A stretch of DNA of 64,000 nucleotides, taken from Ahrensia sp. GTDB taxonomy: Bacteria; Pseudomonadota; Alphaproteobacteria; Rhizobiales; Rhizobiaceae. The position numbers were made by a program, and so were the translations under genes. Under the pieces are notes generated by a model. The model was given only the letters and a program-made list of their open reading frames with translations, did no database searches and was not told the origin of the DNA. The DNA is taken from assembly GCA_028817895.1 (NCBI GenBank), contig JAPPOQ010000020.1:62001-126000 (forward strand). Reading direction: 5' to 3'. Positions within the stretch are counted from its first letter, which is position 1. Each line of letters begins with the position of its first letter. Shown here piece after piece: positions 44,544 to 54,641 of this stretch.

Positions 44544-45467
44544 CTATCCTGCGATCATCAGATCAAGAGCCTGAACGCAGGCGCCTGATGCGCCCTTGCC
44601 CAGATTGTCGAGCTGCGCCACGAGATTGACCTGAGCGCCATTTCCGAAAACGTAGAGCTTCATGAAGTCTTCGCCTGCCAGTTCGGCTGCATCCAACCGG
44701 TCGATCGCATCACCATCTGCCAATGAAACGACCCGCACATCATCACCGGGGCAGGCCGTATAGTGCTTTGCCAAACACGCATGAAGCTCTTCGCGCGACA
44801 CACCAATCGTGGATAAATGCAGTGGCAGTTGCACCAGCATGCCTTGCGGATAGTGGCCAACTGACGGTGTAAACACGGGCGGTGTGTCCAACATGCCGTA
44901 ATGGGTGATTTCCGGCAGGTGTTTGTGCATCAGACCATTGGCATAGATGTGATGTGGTGCGGTGATTGCGTGCTCATGCGCGGCATCTTCCATGCGCGCA
45001 ATAAGCCTCTTGCCGCCGCCTGTGTAGCCCGAAACGGCATTGATTGTGATCAGCGCGTCTTTCGGCAACACACCGGCCAAAGTGAGCGGGCGGATCAACG
45101 CGATGGCGCCGGTTGAGTAGCAGCCTGGATTCGACACGCGTTTGGCCGCGGCGATCCTGGATGCGTGATGGGGGTCGAGTTCCTTGAAGCCAAACACCCA
45201 ATCCGGGTCTGTGCGGTGCGCGGTCGAGGCGTCGATGAGGCGCGTGTCGCCTCCGACCACCATCTGTGCCGCCTCCCGCGACGCATCGTCGGGCAGGCAG
45301 AGGATCACGATGTCAGCTTCGTTCAGGAGCGACTGACGAACCTGTTTGTCGTGGCGATCCTCATGAGCAATCGACAAAAGTTTGATGTCGGAGCGGGCTT
45401 CAAGCCGCTGGATGATCTGCAAACCGGTCGTACCGTGTTCGCCATCGATGAAGATTTTGGGTTTCAT
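44544..45467 (-). CDS. argC: N-acetyl-gamma-glutamyl-phosphate reductase, type 2
   Basis: A 307-residue reductase of arginine synthesis, the short ArgC2 form. The catalytic Cys116 is in SNPGCYSTG and the N-terminal FIDGEHGTTGLQI motif binds NADP. It reduces N-acetylglutamyl phosphate to the semialdehyde. Neighbouring speB and rpsI/rplM are a common alphaproteobacterial arrangement. It is 5 bases from the M24 gene. Confidence 0.95.
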   Translation of the reverse strand: MKPKIFIDGEHGTTGLQIIQRLEARSDIKLLSIAHEDRHDKQVRQSLLNEADIVILCLPDDASREAAQMVVGGDTRLIDASTAHRTDPDWVFGFKELDPHHASRIAAAKRVSNPGCYSTGAIALIRPLTLAGVLPKDALITINAVSGYTGGGKRLIARMEDAAHEHAITAPHHIYANGLMHKHLPEITHYGMLDTPPVFTPSVGHYPQGMLVQLPLHLSTIGVSREELHACLAKHYTACPGDDVRVVSLADGDAIDRLDAAELAGEDFMKLYVFGNGAQVNLVAQLDNLGKGASGACVQALDLMIAG

Positions 45468-45490
45468 GGCGGTGATCTTTTCTGGGATAC

Positions 45491-45630
45491 ATCCTCTTCC
45501 CTTGCGGGAGAGGATAGTTTCACTTCACGGGTGAAGCGAGTGCTGGTGAAACTTGGTGAGGGGTGTGCGCGATGCGCCATTGCTGTTTCGCTTAGGCGCA
45601 TTTCCCTTCCCGCGACGGGGAAAGGCTGGC
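45491..45630. repeat. Cluster of short palindromes between speB and argC
   Basis: Several hairpins fill the 170-base gap: ATCCTCTTCCC/GGGAGAGGAT (45491-45515), CTTCAC-GG-GTGAAG (45523-45536), ATGCGCC/GGCGCAT (45572-45601), and CCTTCCC near 45606 facing GGGGAAAGG. The first resembles the CCTCTCCC-type dispersed palindromes of rhizobial genomes. They may end speB transcription or protect mRNA ends; no ORF is supported. Confidence 0.55.
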
Positions 45631-45637
45631 TACAGCG

Positions 45638-46585
45638 CTATCGTCGTCGTTCCCACAGATTTCCCAACATATACATGGCGATGGTTGATCCCGCGATGCT
45701 GGTGATTTCAGCATGATCATAAGGTGGCGAGACTTCGACCACGTCCGACCCCACCACGTCAAGATTTTTCAGATGCCGAATCATGGAAAGCGCCCATGCG
45801 CTTGAAAATCCGGCGGAAACGGGAGTTCCGGTTCCGGGCGCATAGGCCGGGTCGAGGCAGTCAATGTCAAATGTGATGTAGACATTCTTGCCGCCGGTGC
45901 GTTCATAAATGCGCTTTGCGATGTCCTCGGTCGACATGGTGTGTGCGGTCAGCGCGTCGATGATCTCGATGCCGCAGGTTTGCGGTGCATGGGTGCGGAT
46001 GCCGATCTGGATCGAGCGTTCCGGGTCAATCCAGCCTTCGCGTGTCGCCGTTGTGATGAAGGCGCCATGGTCCACCGCGAACTCGCCGCCATCGTCCCAG
46101 GTGTCCTGATGCGCATCGAACTGCACCAGCGCCAGCGGGCCATGCTTGGCAGCATGGGCCTTCAGCAGCGGACCGGTGACGAAATGATCGCCACCCAGCG
46201 ACAGCAGATAGGGCGCGTTATCGGCGTTGATGATCGCCGCAGCCTGCTCTTCGATAGATGATGCTACCTGATCCTGACGCGCATAATCGAGGTGACAATC
46301 ACCATAGTCGATGACGTTCAACTCATCGAAAATATAGGCGCCGAACGGATATTGCGGGTCATTATCCATGATCGCCGACGCGGCCCTGATGCCGCGTGGT
46401 CCAAAACGTGTGCCGGGACGATTGGAGACCGCCGTATCCAACGGAATGCCCCAGACCACAGCATCGGCCTGGCCGACATTTTTCGTGTATTTGCGCCGCG
46501 CAAATGAGAGGGCGCCGGCAAAGGTGCGGTCGTCAGACTTTTGCGAAAGGTCCTGGGCCGTGAAGGCGTTGTCATTGTGTTTCAT
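45638..46585 (-). CDS. speB: Agmatinase/ureohydrolase family protein
   Basis: A 315-residue ureohydrolase. Manganese-binding motifs GGDH, DAHQDT and TFDIDCLDP are intact, so it is catalytically competent. It most resembles agmatinase, which splits agmatine to putrescine and urea; a guanidino-acid hydrolase cannot be excluded. It starts right after the ribosomal-protein terminator and precedes argC. Confidence 0.9.
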   Translation of the reverse strand: MKHNDNAFTAQDLSQKSDDRTFAGALSFARRKYTKNVGQADAVVWGIPLDTAVSNRPGTRFGPRGIRAASAIMDNDPQYPFGAYIFDELNVIDYGDCHLDYARQDQVASSIEEQAAAIINADNAPYLLSLGGDHFVTGPLLKAHAAKHGPLALVQFDAHQDTWDDGGEFAVDHGAFITTATREGWIDPERSIQIGIRTHAPQTCGIEIIDALTAHTMSTEDIAKRIYERTGGKNVYITFDIDCLDPAYAPGTGTPVSAGFSSAWALSMIRHLKNLDVVGSDVVEVSPPYDHAEITSIAGSTIAMYMLGNLWERRR

Positions 46586-46600
46586 GCGTCAAATTCCAAC

Positions 46601-46628
46601 AAAAAGGGCGGACCGTGCGGCCCGCCCT
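46601..46628 (-). terminator. Rho-independent terminator of the rplM-rpsI operon
   Basis: On the minus strand AGGGCGGGCC and GGTCCGCCCT pair over a GCAC loop (one G-U pair) and are followed by five T. It lies 74 bases after the rpsI stop and 15 bases before the speB start codon. Confidence 0.85.
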
Positions 46629-46657
46629 GCAATACACCCGATGGTGGATATCGGTAA

Positions 46658-46721
46658 GCCTTAGCGTTTCGAGAACTGGCCCCGGAAACGCAAGGCGCAG
46701 CCTTAGCGTTTCGAGAACTGG
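46658..46721. repeat. 22-base direct repeat duplicating the rpsI 3' end
   Basis: The same 22 bases occur at 46658-46679 and 46700-46721, 42 bases apart. The second copy spans the rpsI stop and encodes the last residues (FSKR); the first lies just downstream. A small duplication of the gene end is the simplest explanation. Confidence 0.85.
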
Positions 46722-47290
46722 AAAGAGCGGCGTGCTTTCGCACGACCATATTTTTTGCGTTCCACCACGCGGCTGTCGCGGGTGAGAAAGCCACCGGCTT
46801 TGAGAGTTGCGCGCAGTTCCGGCTCAAAATGCGTGAGCGCTTTCGAGATGCCGTGGCGCAGCGCACCGGCCTGGCCGGACAAACCGCCGCCGGACACGGT
46901 GGCCACGATGTCGAACTGCGTGTCGCGACCCGTTGCGACGAGCGGCTGGCGGATCACCATTTGCAAGACAGGACGTGCGAAATACTCGGTGAAATCACGT
47001 GACTTCACAGCCTTTTTGCTATCCTTGCGGTTCTGCTTCTGGACGTCGCGCTTCTTGGTTGTGCCCTCGATGAGAATGCGACCGGAGCCGGGCTTCAGCC
47101 AGACGCGGGCGATCGCGTCCTTGCGCTTGCCGGTTGCATAGGCGCGGTTGTGTTCATCGACCTTGCGCTCGTAAACGGGAGCATCCGGGTTCTGCGGTGC
47201 GGCGGTGTCGTCTGCACCCGGAACGGCGGTGTTGCCGGCTTCGCCCTTCAGCGCGTCGCCCAGTTCTTCAAGAGAATTGATTTCAGCCAT
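46703..47290 (-). CDS. rpsI: 30S ribosomal protein S9
   Basis: A 195-residue S9 protein. The N terminus has an alphaproteobacteria-type extension of about 50 residues before [20 protein letters not shown], and the basic C terminus ends [14 protein letters not shown], the tail that contacts P-site tRNA. The ATG at 47290 with AAAAGGG upstream is chosen over a GTG at 47296 that would overlap rplM more deeply. It is encoded directly after rplM. Confidence 0.96.
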   Translation of the reverse strand: MAEINSLEELGDALKGEAGNTAVPGADDTAAPQNPDAPVYERKVDEHNRAYATGKRKDAIARVWLKPGSGRILIEGTTKKRDVQKQNRKDSKKAVKSRDFTEYFARPVLQMVIRQPLVATGRDTQFDIVATVSGGGLSGQAGALRHGISKALTHFEPELRATLKAGGFLTRDSRVVERKKYGRAKARRSFQFSKR

Positions 47291-47292
47291 GG

Positions 47293-47757
47293 TCACGCGA
47301 CCCTTTTGTTCTTGCGGTTCATCGATGCCAGATCGATGGTTTGTGGCTTCTGCGCCTCGTGCTTGTGCTCGGCACCGGCATAGACATAGAGGTTTTTCAT
47401 CTGTTTGCGCGAAAGCGGCCCGCCGGGCATCATGCGTTCAACGGCTTTCTGCATCACTCGCTCGGGAAAACGGCCCTCGAGCAGAGCCTTTGCGGTGCGC
47501 TCTTTGATGCCGCCGGGATAGCCGGTGTGCCAGTAATACTTCTTTTGCTCGCGCTTGTTGCCGGTGAAGGCAACCTTGCCGGCATTGATGATGATGACAT
47601 TGTCCCCATCATCGACATGCGGGGTGAAGGTGGGCTTGTGCTTGCCGCGCAGGCGATTTGCCACGAAGGAAGCGAGGCGACCCGGAACCATGCCAGCGGC
47701 ATCGATCAGGATCCAGTTCTTCTCCACTTCCGCAGGCTTTTGCGAAAAGGTTTTCAT
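47293..47757 (-). CDS. rplM: 50S ribosomal protein L13
   Basis: A 154-residue L13. The typical [16 protein letters not shown] start, [14 protein letters not shown] and the [20 protein letters not shown] segment are all present. It is first in the rplM-rpsI operon and its stop overlaps the possible GTG start of rpsI. A promoter and a leader hairpin lie upstream. Confidence 0.97.
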   Translation of the reverse strand: MKTFSQKPAEVEKNWILIDAAGMVPGRLASFVANRLRGKHKPTFTPHVDDGDNVIIINAGKVAFTGNKREQKKYYWHTGYPGGIKERTAKALLEGRFPERVMQKAVERMMPGGPLSRKQMKNLYVYAGAEHKHEAQKPQTIDLASMNRKNKRVA

Positions 47758-48062
47758 GCGAATGGCTCATATCTGAGAGTGGACTGTCTGGGCGGCTTGA
47801 CTTGCCGACAAACAAATCGCCGCACAGGGCGGCGAAGTTGTGGCTTGTTTAGTGATGAAGGTATCCTTTGTCAAGCAACTCTAGCGGCGGACGCCAAATT
47901 TAACAGAGCAATATCAAAGCGATACAAATGCGGTATTTAATTACCGTATCAATGAGAGCGATTGTATCGATGCGGCTTGTAGAGCGCCAGCGGGACGCGT
48001 TGATTGCGAGCACGGGCGTGGATCGTCATAATGGTTCGCAAGCGGGATTGAGAAACGACATC
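47758..48062. promoter_or_regulatory. Intergenic region with rplM promoter, leader hairpin and a plus-strand palindrome
   Basis: On the minus strand TTGACA (47874-47869), a 17-base spacer and TAAACA (47851-47846) form a plausible promoter for rplM. The leader contains the hairpin CGCCGC/GCGGCG (47818-47834), which might be an L13 autoregulatory site, though that is only suggested by position. On the plus side CGGTA-TTTAAT-TACCG (47931-47946) is a palindrome before the secreted-protein gene, near repeated GATAC/GTATC words. Confidence 0.5.
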
Positions 48063-48674
48063 ATGATTGAGGGGAAGCGATACTCTGCTGTTTTCGGCTG
48101 TGCGGTGGCGGCGGTGTGGTCGCACGTCGCCGCGGCGGCGGATGCCGACTGTGAGGATACCTTCCGTGCCTTGCTGCGCGGGGAGAGCGGTGAATATCCC
48201 TTCACAGCCCGCTCGGTGACGGAGTTTTCAGGCACGAAAACGGTGTCGATCTTCGCCGCGCAGAGCCCTTCGACATCGTTGACCATAGACGAGCGCACCG
48301 GAGTATGGGTCGTCTTTCGTGACGGAAAGGCGTGGCAATCGGCCGACAAGGGCAAGAGTTGGAAACATCTCTACGATCTTCCGGCCAAACAGGCGGACCA
48401 AATCCGCGAAAGCCTCGCCAAGCGGGCCGCCGCGGCGACGAACATTGCCTGCGCAGATGGTGTGGAGTTTGAGGGCGGCACCTATCGCAGCGTTTCCGGC
48501 GAGTGGCAAAGCGGCGACGCAACCAATGCAGATGGCCGTTCAACCTATTTTCTCAAAGCTGACGGGTCATGGCACGCGGCAATCACGGAAATGACCATGA
48601 CGAGCGGTTCAAGCACGATCACACAGGTGAAACTGCCCGAAGCCGAGTGGCTGGACGTGCCGACGCCAGAGTAG
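48063..48674 (+). CDS. Secreted protein of unknown function
   Basis: A 203-residue protein with an Ala-rich hydrophobic N terminus (AVFGCAVAAVWSHVAAAADA) that looks like a signal peptide. The mature part has two Cys (DADCEDTF and IACADG) and polar strand-like sequence, ending with STITQVKLPEAEW. I recognise no family. The frame is open upstream to 47928, but ATG at 48063 starts the signal sequence. Its last 56 bases overlap the 3' end of the convergent GIY-YIG gene. Confidence 0.72.
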   Translation: MIEGKRYSAVFGCAVAAVWSHVAAAADADCEDTFRALLRGESGEYPFTARSVTEFSGTKTVSIFAAQSPSTSLTIDERTGVWVVFRDGKAWQSADKGKSWKHLYDLPAKQADQIRESLAKRAAAATNIACADGVEFEGGTYRSVSGEWQSGDATNADGRSTYFLKADGSWHAAITEMTMTSGSSTITQVKLPEAEWLDVPTPE

Positions 48675-49041
48675 GGGTGGATTGAAGCGGTGTGTGGTGA
48701 CGTGGGGATGTGGCCTCGCATGCATTGCGCAAAGGTGCGTGGCAATTTTCGATCGCGAATATCTTGTCGTACAGATCAAGCCATGTGGGGTTAAGCACCT
48801 CAATCAAATTGATTTTCCATTGTCGCACATAGTGCTTCAGCGTTTTCTCGCGTTGGATCGCTGAGACGATTGTTTCATGCAGCTCAAACCAAACCAGCCG
48901 ATGACACTTGTAGCGTGCTGTGAAGCTCTTGGGGTGAATTGCGTTTCGATGTTCCCAGGCACGGCCCGGCAAGTCCGATGTCACGCCGATGTAAATCACA
49001 CCTCGCGGCTTGTTCGACATCATGTAAACATGGGCGGACAT
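48619..49041 (-). CDS. GIY-YIG domain protein
   Basis: A 140-residue protein. Residues 1-90 are a single GIY-YIG nuclease-fold domain (VYMMSNKPRGVIYIGVTSDL, then RAWEHR, AIQREKTLKHY, and NPTWLDLYDKI). Stand-alone proteins of this kind are common in Alphaproteobacteria and of unknown role. The C-terminal 45 residues after IFAIENC are not part of the family and are His/Pro/Thr-rich, probably a tail gained by reading into the neighbouring gene region. Confidence 0.85.
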   Translation of the reverse strand: MSAHVYMMSNKPRGVIYIGVTSDLPGRAWEHRNAIHPKSFTARYKCHRLVWFELHETIVSAIQREKTLKHYVRQWKINLIEVLNPTWLDLYDKIFAIENCHAPLRNACEATSPRHHTPLQSTPTLASARPATRLRAVSPV

Positions 49042-49173
49042 GTGATGGTCCTTTCAAAATGTTCATGTTTTGTTCTTATCATCGCATGTCATGAAGTCAA
49101 ATCGAGCGATGCCCTGGTCAGTTCTCAGCGACATCCAAGGATAGAAAGGCCAAACGGTGGGACTCTGTTCCTG

Positions 49174-49340
49174 CAAACTCCCCACATCGTCACCCTCGGG
49201 CTTGTCCCGAGGGTCTGGAGGCTCGACCCACGAACGTTGGCGGCGGGTGAGGGAGCGTGGCTTCCTTAACACTCCAAACAAGCGCCGCTGCAGCAACTCG
49301 CCAGATCTTCGGGACAGGCCCGAAGATAACGAAGGGGTGG
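49174..49340 (+). repeat. Dispersed hairpin repeat, copy A
   Basis: A 167-base unit that recurs at 49617-49779. It contains two perfect hairpins: CCCTCGGG-CTTGT-CCCGAGGG (49193-49213) and ATCTTCGGG-ACAGG-CCCGAAGAT (49305-49327). Such CTCGGG palindromes are common dispersed repeats in Alphaproteobacteria. No coding role is supported. The stretch 49042-49173 before it holds nothing recognisable. Confidence 0.8.
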
Positions 49341-49616
49341 AAACGGTCGCTACACGCCAATATTGACCGATTGGAAAGCGGCTCTGTTAGGATAGAGAGG
49401 CAATTCTCGATTGCTGGTATTTGGGGCTTTTGATGCCGCGTGCTGGCGTTTTGACTTCCATTGGTGAAGGCCATTCAGCTACCCAGAACAGCGATGACCA
49501 GACCAAAGGCTTGGAGTTCGTCCAATTTGAGAGGAAAGCATTCGGCTCCACGATGGGCTCCCGGGCCTCCAGCTTTCCCAGACCGGTTGGGTTGGACAAG
49601 GTGCTCTTGGGTCTCA

Positions 49617-49779
49617 CAAACTCCCCACACCGTCACCCTCGGGCTTGTCCCGAGGGTCTGGAAGTTCGTCCCATGAAAGTTGGTGGCGGGTCGGGGGGCG
49701 TGGCTTCCTTAACCCCGAAACAAGCGCTGCCGTAGCAACTCAACGGATCTTCGGGACAAGCCCGAAGATGACGGGGTGG
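49617..49779 (+). repeat. Dispersed hairpin repeat, copy B
   Basis: A 163-base direct copy of the unit at 49174-49340, with the same two hairpins (CCCTCGGG-CTTGT-CCCGAGGG and ATCTTCGGG-ACAAG-CCCGAAGAT). The 276 bases between the copies contain only short frames without a recognisable product, and the 124 bases after copy B to the HTH gene are also empty. Confidence 0.8.
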
Positions 49780-49903
49780 AGTGAGATTACTCCCAATGCT
49801 CTCCCTTTGCTGTCGGTGAGCATGTTGACTTCTGTCAAGAGAGCCGGGTCTCGTATAACCATGGCTGAGCTGTTTGCGTTTCAAAAGCGATCAGGCGCTT
49901 GAA

Positions 49904-50269
49904 TTAAGCCGCCTCTTCGGTCTCCAGGGCTTTTGCCGCTGCCTCCGGATCGGCTGCGATCACCTTCAAATAGGCTTTGGCGACTTCGTTCGGTTCGCTG
50001 CGATACTGTTCCCAGTCCCGCAGCGTCCCGATGGGGATACGAAAGCGGGTGGCAAATTCTTCTTGGGTTAGGCCAAATTTGAAGCGCAGATGTTTGGCGA
50101 AGCTGATTTGCCTCATCCGCCCCAATTCTTCATCGGTCAACGGTTGTGCATCGGGGTCCGACAGCGCGTTGGCCATCAGTTCTTCCTCTGACATTGCATC
50201 GACGCGTGCCCAGTCTGAACTGTTACGCCCAGCTTCGATTTCTTCGATAGTCCTTCGTTTCACGACCAT
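49904..50269 (-). CDS. HTH (XRE-type) antitoxin-like protein without a visible toxin partner
   Basis: A 121-residue protein. The N-terminal half (SDWARVDAMSEEELMANALSDPDA) resembles antitoxins of the BrnA/HigA kind, and the C-terminal half is an XRE helix-turn-helix (FGLTQEEFATRFRIPIGTLRDWEQ). Such proteins usually repress an operon with a RelE- or BrnT-like toxin, but no toxin gene is seen on either side. ATG at 50269 is preferred; GTG at 50275 is possible. Confidence 0.75.
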   Translation of the reverse strand: MVVKRRTIEEIEAGRNSSDWARVDAMSEEELMANALSDPDAQPLTDEELGRMRQISFAKHLRFKFGLTQEEFATRFRIPIGTLRDWEQYRSEPNEVAKAYLKVIAADPEAAAKALETEEAA

Positions 50270-50360
50270 TGGCACGGTTCACTAAGAAAGTTCGAGTTGT
50301 TTCTGTTCGAATGTTCTAGACAAAGTCAAATAGCTCAGGCGCTTGGTCCATGCGGTAAAT

Positions 50361-50708
50361 TCAAACCACTTGTGTAATTGCATAAAAGCATGCGCTTGCT
50401 GCAATACCGCAAAGTACGTTAAACGCGAAGGAGCCTAGGGACTTTCTCCACCCATAGAAGGATCGTTTTTGCCTGACAGTTTCCTCTTCGATTTTGCTGG
50501 TGGAGTTTTGCAACTCCATGGAGGAGTTTGAACTTTCCACGCGAATTCCGTCGCCGCCAGCGCCTGCAGTTCCAACATGGATGCCGTCTCTGCCGTTGCT
50601 CTCGGCGTACAGATCGCTACCGTCGAAATTTGCATCCGAAGCGATGCTAAAACCATGCCCTGCGTTCCCGATGGACATGCATCCTCTGAGAGTGATTTTA
50701 CCGCTCAT
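50361..50708 (-). CDS. Unknown protein with short beta-repeat region and C-terminal membrane segment
   Basis: A 115-residue protein. Residues 1-75 are Gly/Ser/Asn-rich with short hydrophobic repeats (NAGHGFSIASDANFDGSDLY, RDGIHVGTAG, GDGIRVESSN) like the rungs of a parallel beta-helix. Residues about 97-113 form one hydrophobic segment (VLCGIAASACFYAI), so it is probably tail-anchored. AAGGAA 6 bases before the ATG supports expression. I recognise no family; its base composition is lower in GC than the surrounding genes. Confidence 0.6.
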   Translation of the reverse strand: MSGKITLRGCMSIGNAGHGFSIASDANFDGSDLYAESNGRDGIHVGTAGAGGDGIRVESSNSSMELQNSTSKIEEETVRQKRSFYGWRKSLGSFAFNVLCGIAASACFYAITQVV

Positions 50709-50771
50709 TTCAAGTTCCTTTCTTGGGAAAACGGGCATCTCATGTTTGTCTTTTGCCCCATCGAACTACCC

Positions 50772-53700
50772 TCAACTACAGCCCGTCGTGCTCCCGCAGC
50801 TGTCGCATTTTAGGCATGTCCCGTTTCGCACCAACGTGAAATTCTGGCATTCGGGGCAGCTTTCGCCCTCATAGCCCTGCATGCGGGCCATGGCGCGGCG
50901 TTCGCCTTGGCTTGGCGTGCGAGCCGGGGTGGTCTCTCCCTGTTCAACGGTCGAGCGGGTGTTCACCTCATAGTCTCGTTTGAAGGCCGCAACTTCGTCC
51001 TGCAGCAACAGAGCGGCGCTTTCCTGCGGCTGCGGTTCGGCGAGAGCCAGTGCCGCTCCGCCTTCGGTCGACGCGATGGGTGTAACGTTGGACGCGCCGG
51101 AACCGCTCACATTTGAACCGGAGACGGCGCTCGCGCCGCCCTTGCTGACCATGGCAACGGCCGTGGCCCCGGAGCCGCCGCTCCCGGCTGGTTCGTCCTT
51201 GCCGATGTCGCGGCGCGTTGCATCGCTGGACACAACGGAAAGCGAGTGACCGCGTGTCAGGCCCTTGGAGACGATTTCCGCCTTGCCTTCTGTCACGCCG
51301 CGGCCAAGTGCGGTGGAGCCGAAGTCGGACGTATCGACATGGCCAAGATCGTGGCGGCCCAGATAGGAAATAGCCAATTCGCGGAACACGTAATCGAGAA
51401 TGGAGGTCGCGTTCTTGATCGCGTCATTGCCCATCACAATGCCGGCGGGCTCGAATTTGGTGAAGGTGAAGGCCTCCACATATTCTTCCAAAGGCACGCC
51501 ATATTGCAGACCAAGCGAAATGGCGATGGCGAAATTGTTCATCATCGCGCGGAAGGCGGCGCCCTCCTTGTGCATGTCGATGAAGATCTCGCCAAGCGAG
51601 CCATCGTCGAACTCCCCGGTGCGAAGATAAACCTTGTGGCCGCCAACAACTGCTTTTTGTGTGTAGCCCTTGCGGCGGTTGGGAAGCTTTTCGCGATAGC
51701 GCACTTCCTTTTCGATGATCTTCTCGACGATCTTTTCCGAAATCTGAGCAGCGCGAGCGGCAACCGGCGCTTCGATGAGATTGTCGAGCGCGTCTTCGTC
51801 CTCTTCATCCTCAACCAGCGCGGCGTTGAGCGGCTGGGAGAGTTTGGAGCCGTCGCGATAGAGCGCATTGGCCTTCAGCCCGAGTTTCCAGGAAAGCATG
51901 TAGGCGGCTGTGCAGTCTTCAACCGCAGCGTCATTGGGCATGTTGATGGTTTTTGAAATCGCGCCGGATATGAAAGGCTGTGCTGCGGCCATCATGCGGA
52001 TGTGGCTTTCGGTCGACAAATAGCGCTTGCCGATCTTGCCGCACGGATTGGCGCAATCGAACACCGGTAGATGCTCGTCTTTCAGATGCGGTGCGCCTTC
52101 CAGGGTCATCGCGCCGCAGCACCAGATGTTGGCAGCCTGCACTTCATCTTTCGAGAAGCCGAGCGCGGCGAGCATGTCGAAGGAGAAATCGTTCAGCTGC
52201 TCATCGGTGAAGCCCAGCGTGTCGCGGCAGAAATCTTCGCCAAGGGTGAACTTGTTGAAAGCGAACTTGATGTCAAAGGCCTGCGCCAGACCGGCCTCGA
52301 TGGCGTCGATCTGATCCTGCTGGAAGCCTTTCTCCTCCAGCGCGCCATGGCTGACAGCGTTGGAACCGGCCAGCGTGCCCCGACCCACCGCATAGGTGAT
52401 GATCTCGGCAATCTGCTCTTCATTGTAGCCGAGCGTTTCCAGCGCTTCCGGCACGGCACGGTTGATGATCTTGAAGTAACCACCACCCGCGAGCTTCTTG
52501 AACTTCACCAGAGCGAAATCGGGTTCAATGCCGGTCGTGTCGCAGTCCATCACAAGGCCAATCGTGCCCGTTGGCGCAATGACGGTGGCCTGCGCATTGC
52601 GATAGCCGTGGGCGGTGCCCTTCTCGACCGCACGATCCCACAGGAAACAAATATGCTCATCGATATTGCCATCCTCGAGTTGGGTCTCTCCGAGCAGTTG
52701 ACTTTTTTTGATGTTTTCGAAGTCCAGCGGCACCGGGAGGGTTGAAAGGCCTTCGTAAAACTCATCGTCGCTATTGTCTTCAACGCCATGTGCTGCAGCG
52801 CTGTGATTGCGCATGACCCTGAGCATATGCTCACGGTTTGGCGCATAGCCGGGGAAGGGGCCAAGCTCTGCTGCCATTTCAGCGGAGGTTTCGTAGCAAA
52901 TGCCGGTCATGATGGCGCTGATCGCGCCGCAGATCGCGCGGCCTTCGTCACTGTCATAGGCGATACCGGCCGTCATCAGCAGACCGCCAATATTGGCAAA
53001 GCCAAGACCCGTGGTGCGGTAATCGTAGGACAGGCGGGCAATTTCCTTTGAGGGGAACTGCGCCATGGTGACGGAAATCTCCAACACCATCATCCAGAGG
53101 CGGCAGGCATGCTCGAAGGCCTCGACATCAAAGCTCTTGTCGGCCCTGCGGAACTGGAGAAGGTTTAGCGACGCCAGATTGCAGGCTGTGTCGTCCAGGA
53201 ACATGTACTCCGAACACGGGTTGGACGCGCGGATGGGGCCAGCCTCCGGGCAGGTGTGCCAATCATTCATCGTGGTGTTGAAATGCAGGCCCGGGTCAGC
53301 CGATTGCCAGGCCGCGGTGCCGATCTTGTCCCAAAGCTCGCGAGCGCGGATCGTCTTTGACACGCCGCCATCCTTGCGGCGGATCAGATCCCAGGTTCCG
53401 TCCTCTTCAACCGCTTTGAGAAAGCCGTCCTTGATCGACACGGAGTTGTTGGAGTTCTGACCGGAAACGGTCAGATAGGCGTCGCTGTCCCAATCGGTGT
53501 TGTAAACCGGGAATTCGATATCCGTGTAGCCCTGCCTGGCGAGCTGGATCACGCGGTGAATGTAGTTTTCCGGCACCGCATTTTTCTTGGCGGCTCGGAT
53601 CTCGCGTTTCAGCGCCGTGTTGTAGGCGGGGTCAAAGCATTGATCATCGTCGGCCTCGCAATTCACGCATGCCTTCATGATCGCCTTCATATGTTTGGAG

Positions 53701-54641
53701 ACGATCTTGGAGCCGGTCACGATGGCCGCGACCTTCTGCTCTTCCTTCACCTTCCAGTCGACATATTCTTCAATATCGGGGTGATCGATATCCACGACCA
53801 CCATCTTGGCCGCGCGTCGCGTCGTGCCGCCGGATTTGATTGCACCGGCAGCGCGGTCACCGATTTTCAAGAAGGACATTAGGCCCGATGATTTGCCACC
53901 GCCGGAAAGCGGCTCGTTCTCACCGCGAATATGCGAGAAGTTCGATCCCGTGCCGGAACCATATTTGAACAGGCGTGCCTCACGCACCCACAGGTCCATG
54001 ATACCGCCATCATTGACGAGGTCATCGCCGACGCTCTGAATGAAACAGGCATGCGGCTGCGGGTGCTCGTAGGATGATTTCGACTTGGTCAGCTTGCCGG
54101 TCTTGAAGTCGACATAGTGGTGACCCTGGGCAGGGCCATCGATTCCGTAAGCCCAATGAAGGCCGGTGTTGAACCATTGCGGCGAGTTTGGCGCGACCTT
54201 TTGTGTGGCCAGCATGAAGCACAACTCGTCGTGATAGGCCTGTGCGTCCTCTTCGGTGTCGAAATAGCCGCCCTTCCAGCCCCAATAGGTCCAAGTTCCA
54301 GCCAGACGACGAAAGACCTGTTCTGCCGTCTTTTCAGAACCGTAGCGCTCTTCCTTCGGCAGTTTCTTCAGCGCGTCCTTGTCTTCAACACTGCGCCACA
54401 GAAAAGAGGGCACGGCGGTCTCTTCAACGCGCCGCAGGCAGGCGGGCACACCAGCCTTGCGGAAATATTTCTGCGCGATGATGTCGGCTGCAACCTGGCT
54501 GAACTGTTCGGGAACCAAAATGTCCTCGAGCCGGAACACCACGGAGCCGTCGGGATTCTTAATTTCGCTCGTCGCAGAGCGCATGGCCACGCCCGCAAAG
54601 GGTGACCGTCCGGCTTCGGTGTAGTGTCGTTCAATCCGCAT
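50772..54641 (-). CDS. nrdJ: Vitamin B12-dependent ribonucleotide reductase NrdJ (class II)
   Basis: A 1289-residue class II ribonucleotide reductase that makes deoxyribonucleotides with adenosylcobalamin and without oxygen. It has the [16 protein letters not shown] segment early on, and a C-terminal Cys cluster ([19 protein letters not shown]) that probably binds zinc or re-reduces the active site. A low-complexity Gly/Ser/Ala linker lies near residue 1190. The ATG at 54641 with GGGGA upstream is preferred over a longer frame to 54695. No nrdAB or nrdR gene is in the window. Confidence 0.95.
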   Translation of the reverse strand: MRIERHYTEAGRSPFAGVAMRSATSEIKNPDGSVVFRLEDILVPEQFSQVAADIIAQKYFRKAGVPACLRRVEETAVPSFLWRSVEDKDALKKLPKEERYGSEKTAEQVFRRLAGTWTYWGWKGGYFDTEEDAQAYHDELCFMLATQKVAPNSPQWFNTGLHWAYGIDGPAQGHHYVDFKTGKLTKSKSSYEHPQPHACFIQSVGDDLVNDGGIMDLWVREARLFKYGSGTGSNFSHIRGENEPLSGGGKSSGLMSFLKIGDRAAGAIKSGGTTRRAAKMVVVDIDHPDIEEYVDWKVKEEQKVAAIVTGSKIVSKHMKAIMKACVNCEADDDQCFDPAYNTALKREIRAAKKNAVPENYIHRVIQLARQGYTDIEFPVYNTDWDSDAYLTVSGQNSNNSVSIKDGFLKAVEEDGTWDLIRRKDGGVSKTIRARELWDKIGTAAWQSADPGLHFNTTMNDWHTCPEAGPIRASNPCSEYMFLDDTACNLASLNLLQFRRADKSFDVEAFEHACRLWMMVLEISVTMAQFPSKEIARLSYDYRTTGLGFANIGGLLMTAGIAYDSDEGRAICGAISAIMTGICYETSAEMAAELGPFPGYAPNREHMLRVMRNHSAAAHGVEDNSDDEFYEGLSTLPVPLDFENIKKSQLLGETQLEDGNIDEHICFLWDRAVEKGTAHGYRNAQATVIAPTGTIGLVMDCDTTGIEPDFALVKFKKLAGGGYFKIINRAVPEALETLGYNEEQIAEIITYAVGRGTLAGSNAVSHGALEEKGFQQDQIDAIEAGLAQAFDIKFAFNKFTLGEDFCRDTLGFTDEQLNDFSFDMLAALGFSKDEVQAANIWCCGAMTLEGAPHLKDEHLPVFDCANPCGKIGKRYLSTESHIRMMAAAQPFISGAISKTINMPNDAAVEDCTAAYMLSWKLGLKANALYRDGSKLSQPLNAALVEDEEDEDALDNLIEAPVAARAAQISEKIVEKIIEKEVRYREKLPNRRKGYTQKAVVGGHKVYLRTGEFDDGSLGEIFIDMHKEGAAFRAMMNNFAIAISLGLQYGVPLEEYVEAFTFTKFEPAGIVMGNDAIKNATSILDYVFRELAISYLGRHDLGHVDTSDFGSTALGRGVTEGKAEIVSKGLTRGHSLSVVSSDATRRDIGKDEPAGSGGSGATAVAMVSKGGASAVSGSNVSGSGASNVTPIASTEGGAALALAEPQPQESAALLLQDEVAAFKRDYEVNTRSTVEQGETTPARTPSQGERRAMARMQGYEGESCPECQNFTLVRNGTCLKCDSCGSTTGCS

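Noticed and set aside
49174-49779. Possible CRISPR array
   Set aside because: Only two long copies about 440 bases apart, with internal hairpins; this is a dispersed repeat, not short regular repeats with spacers.
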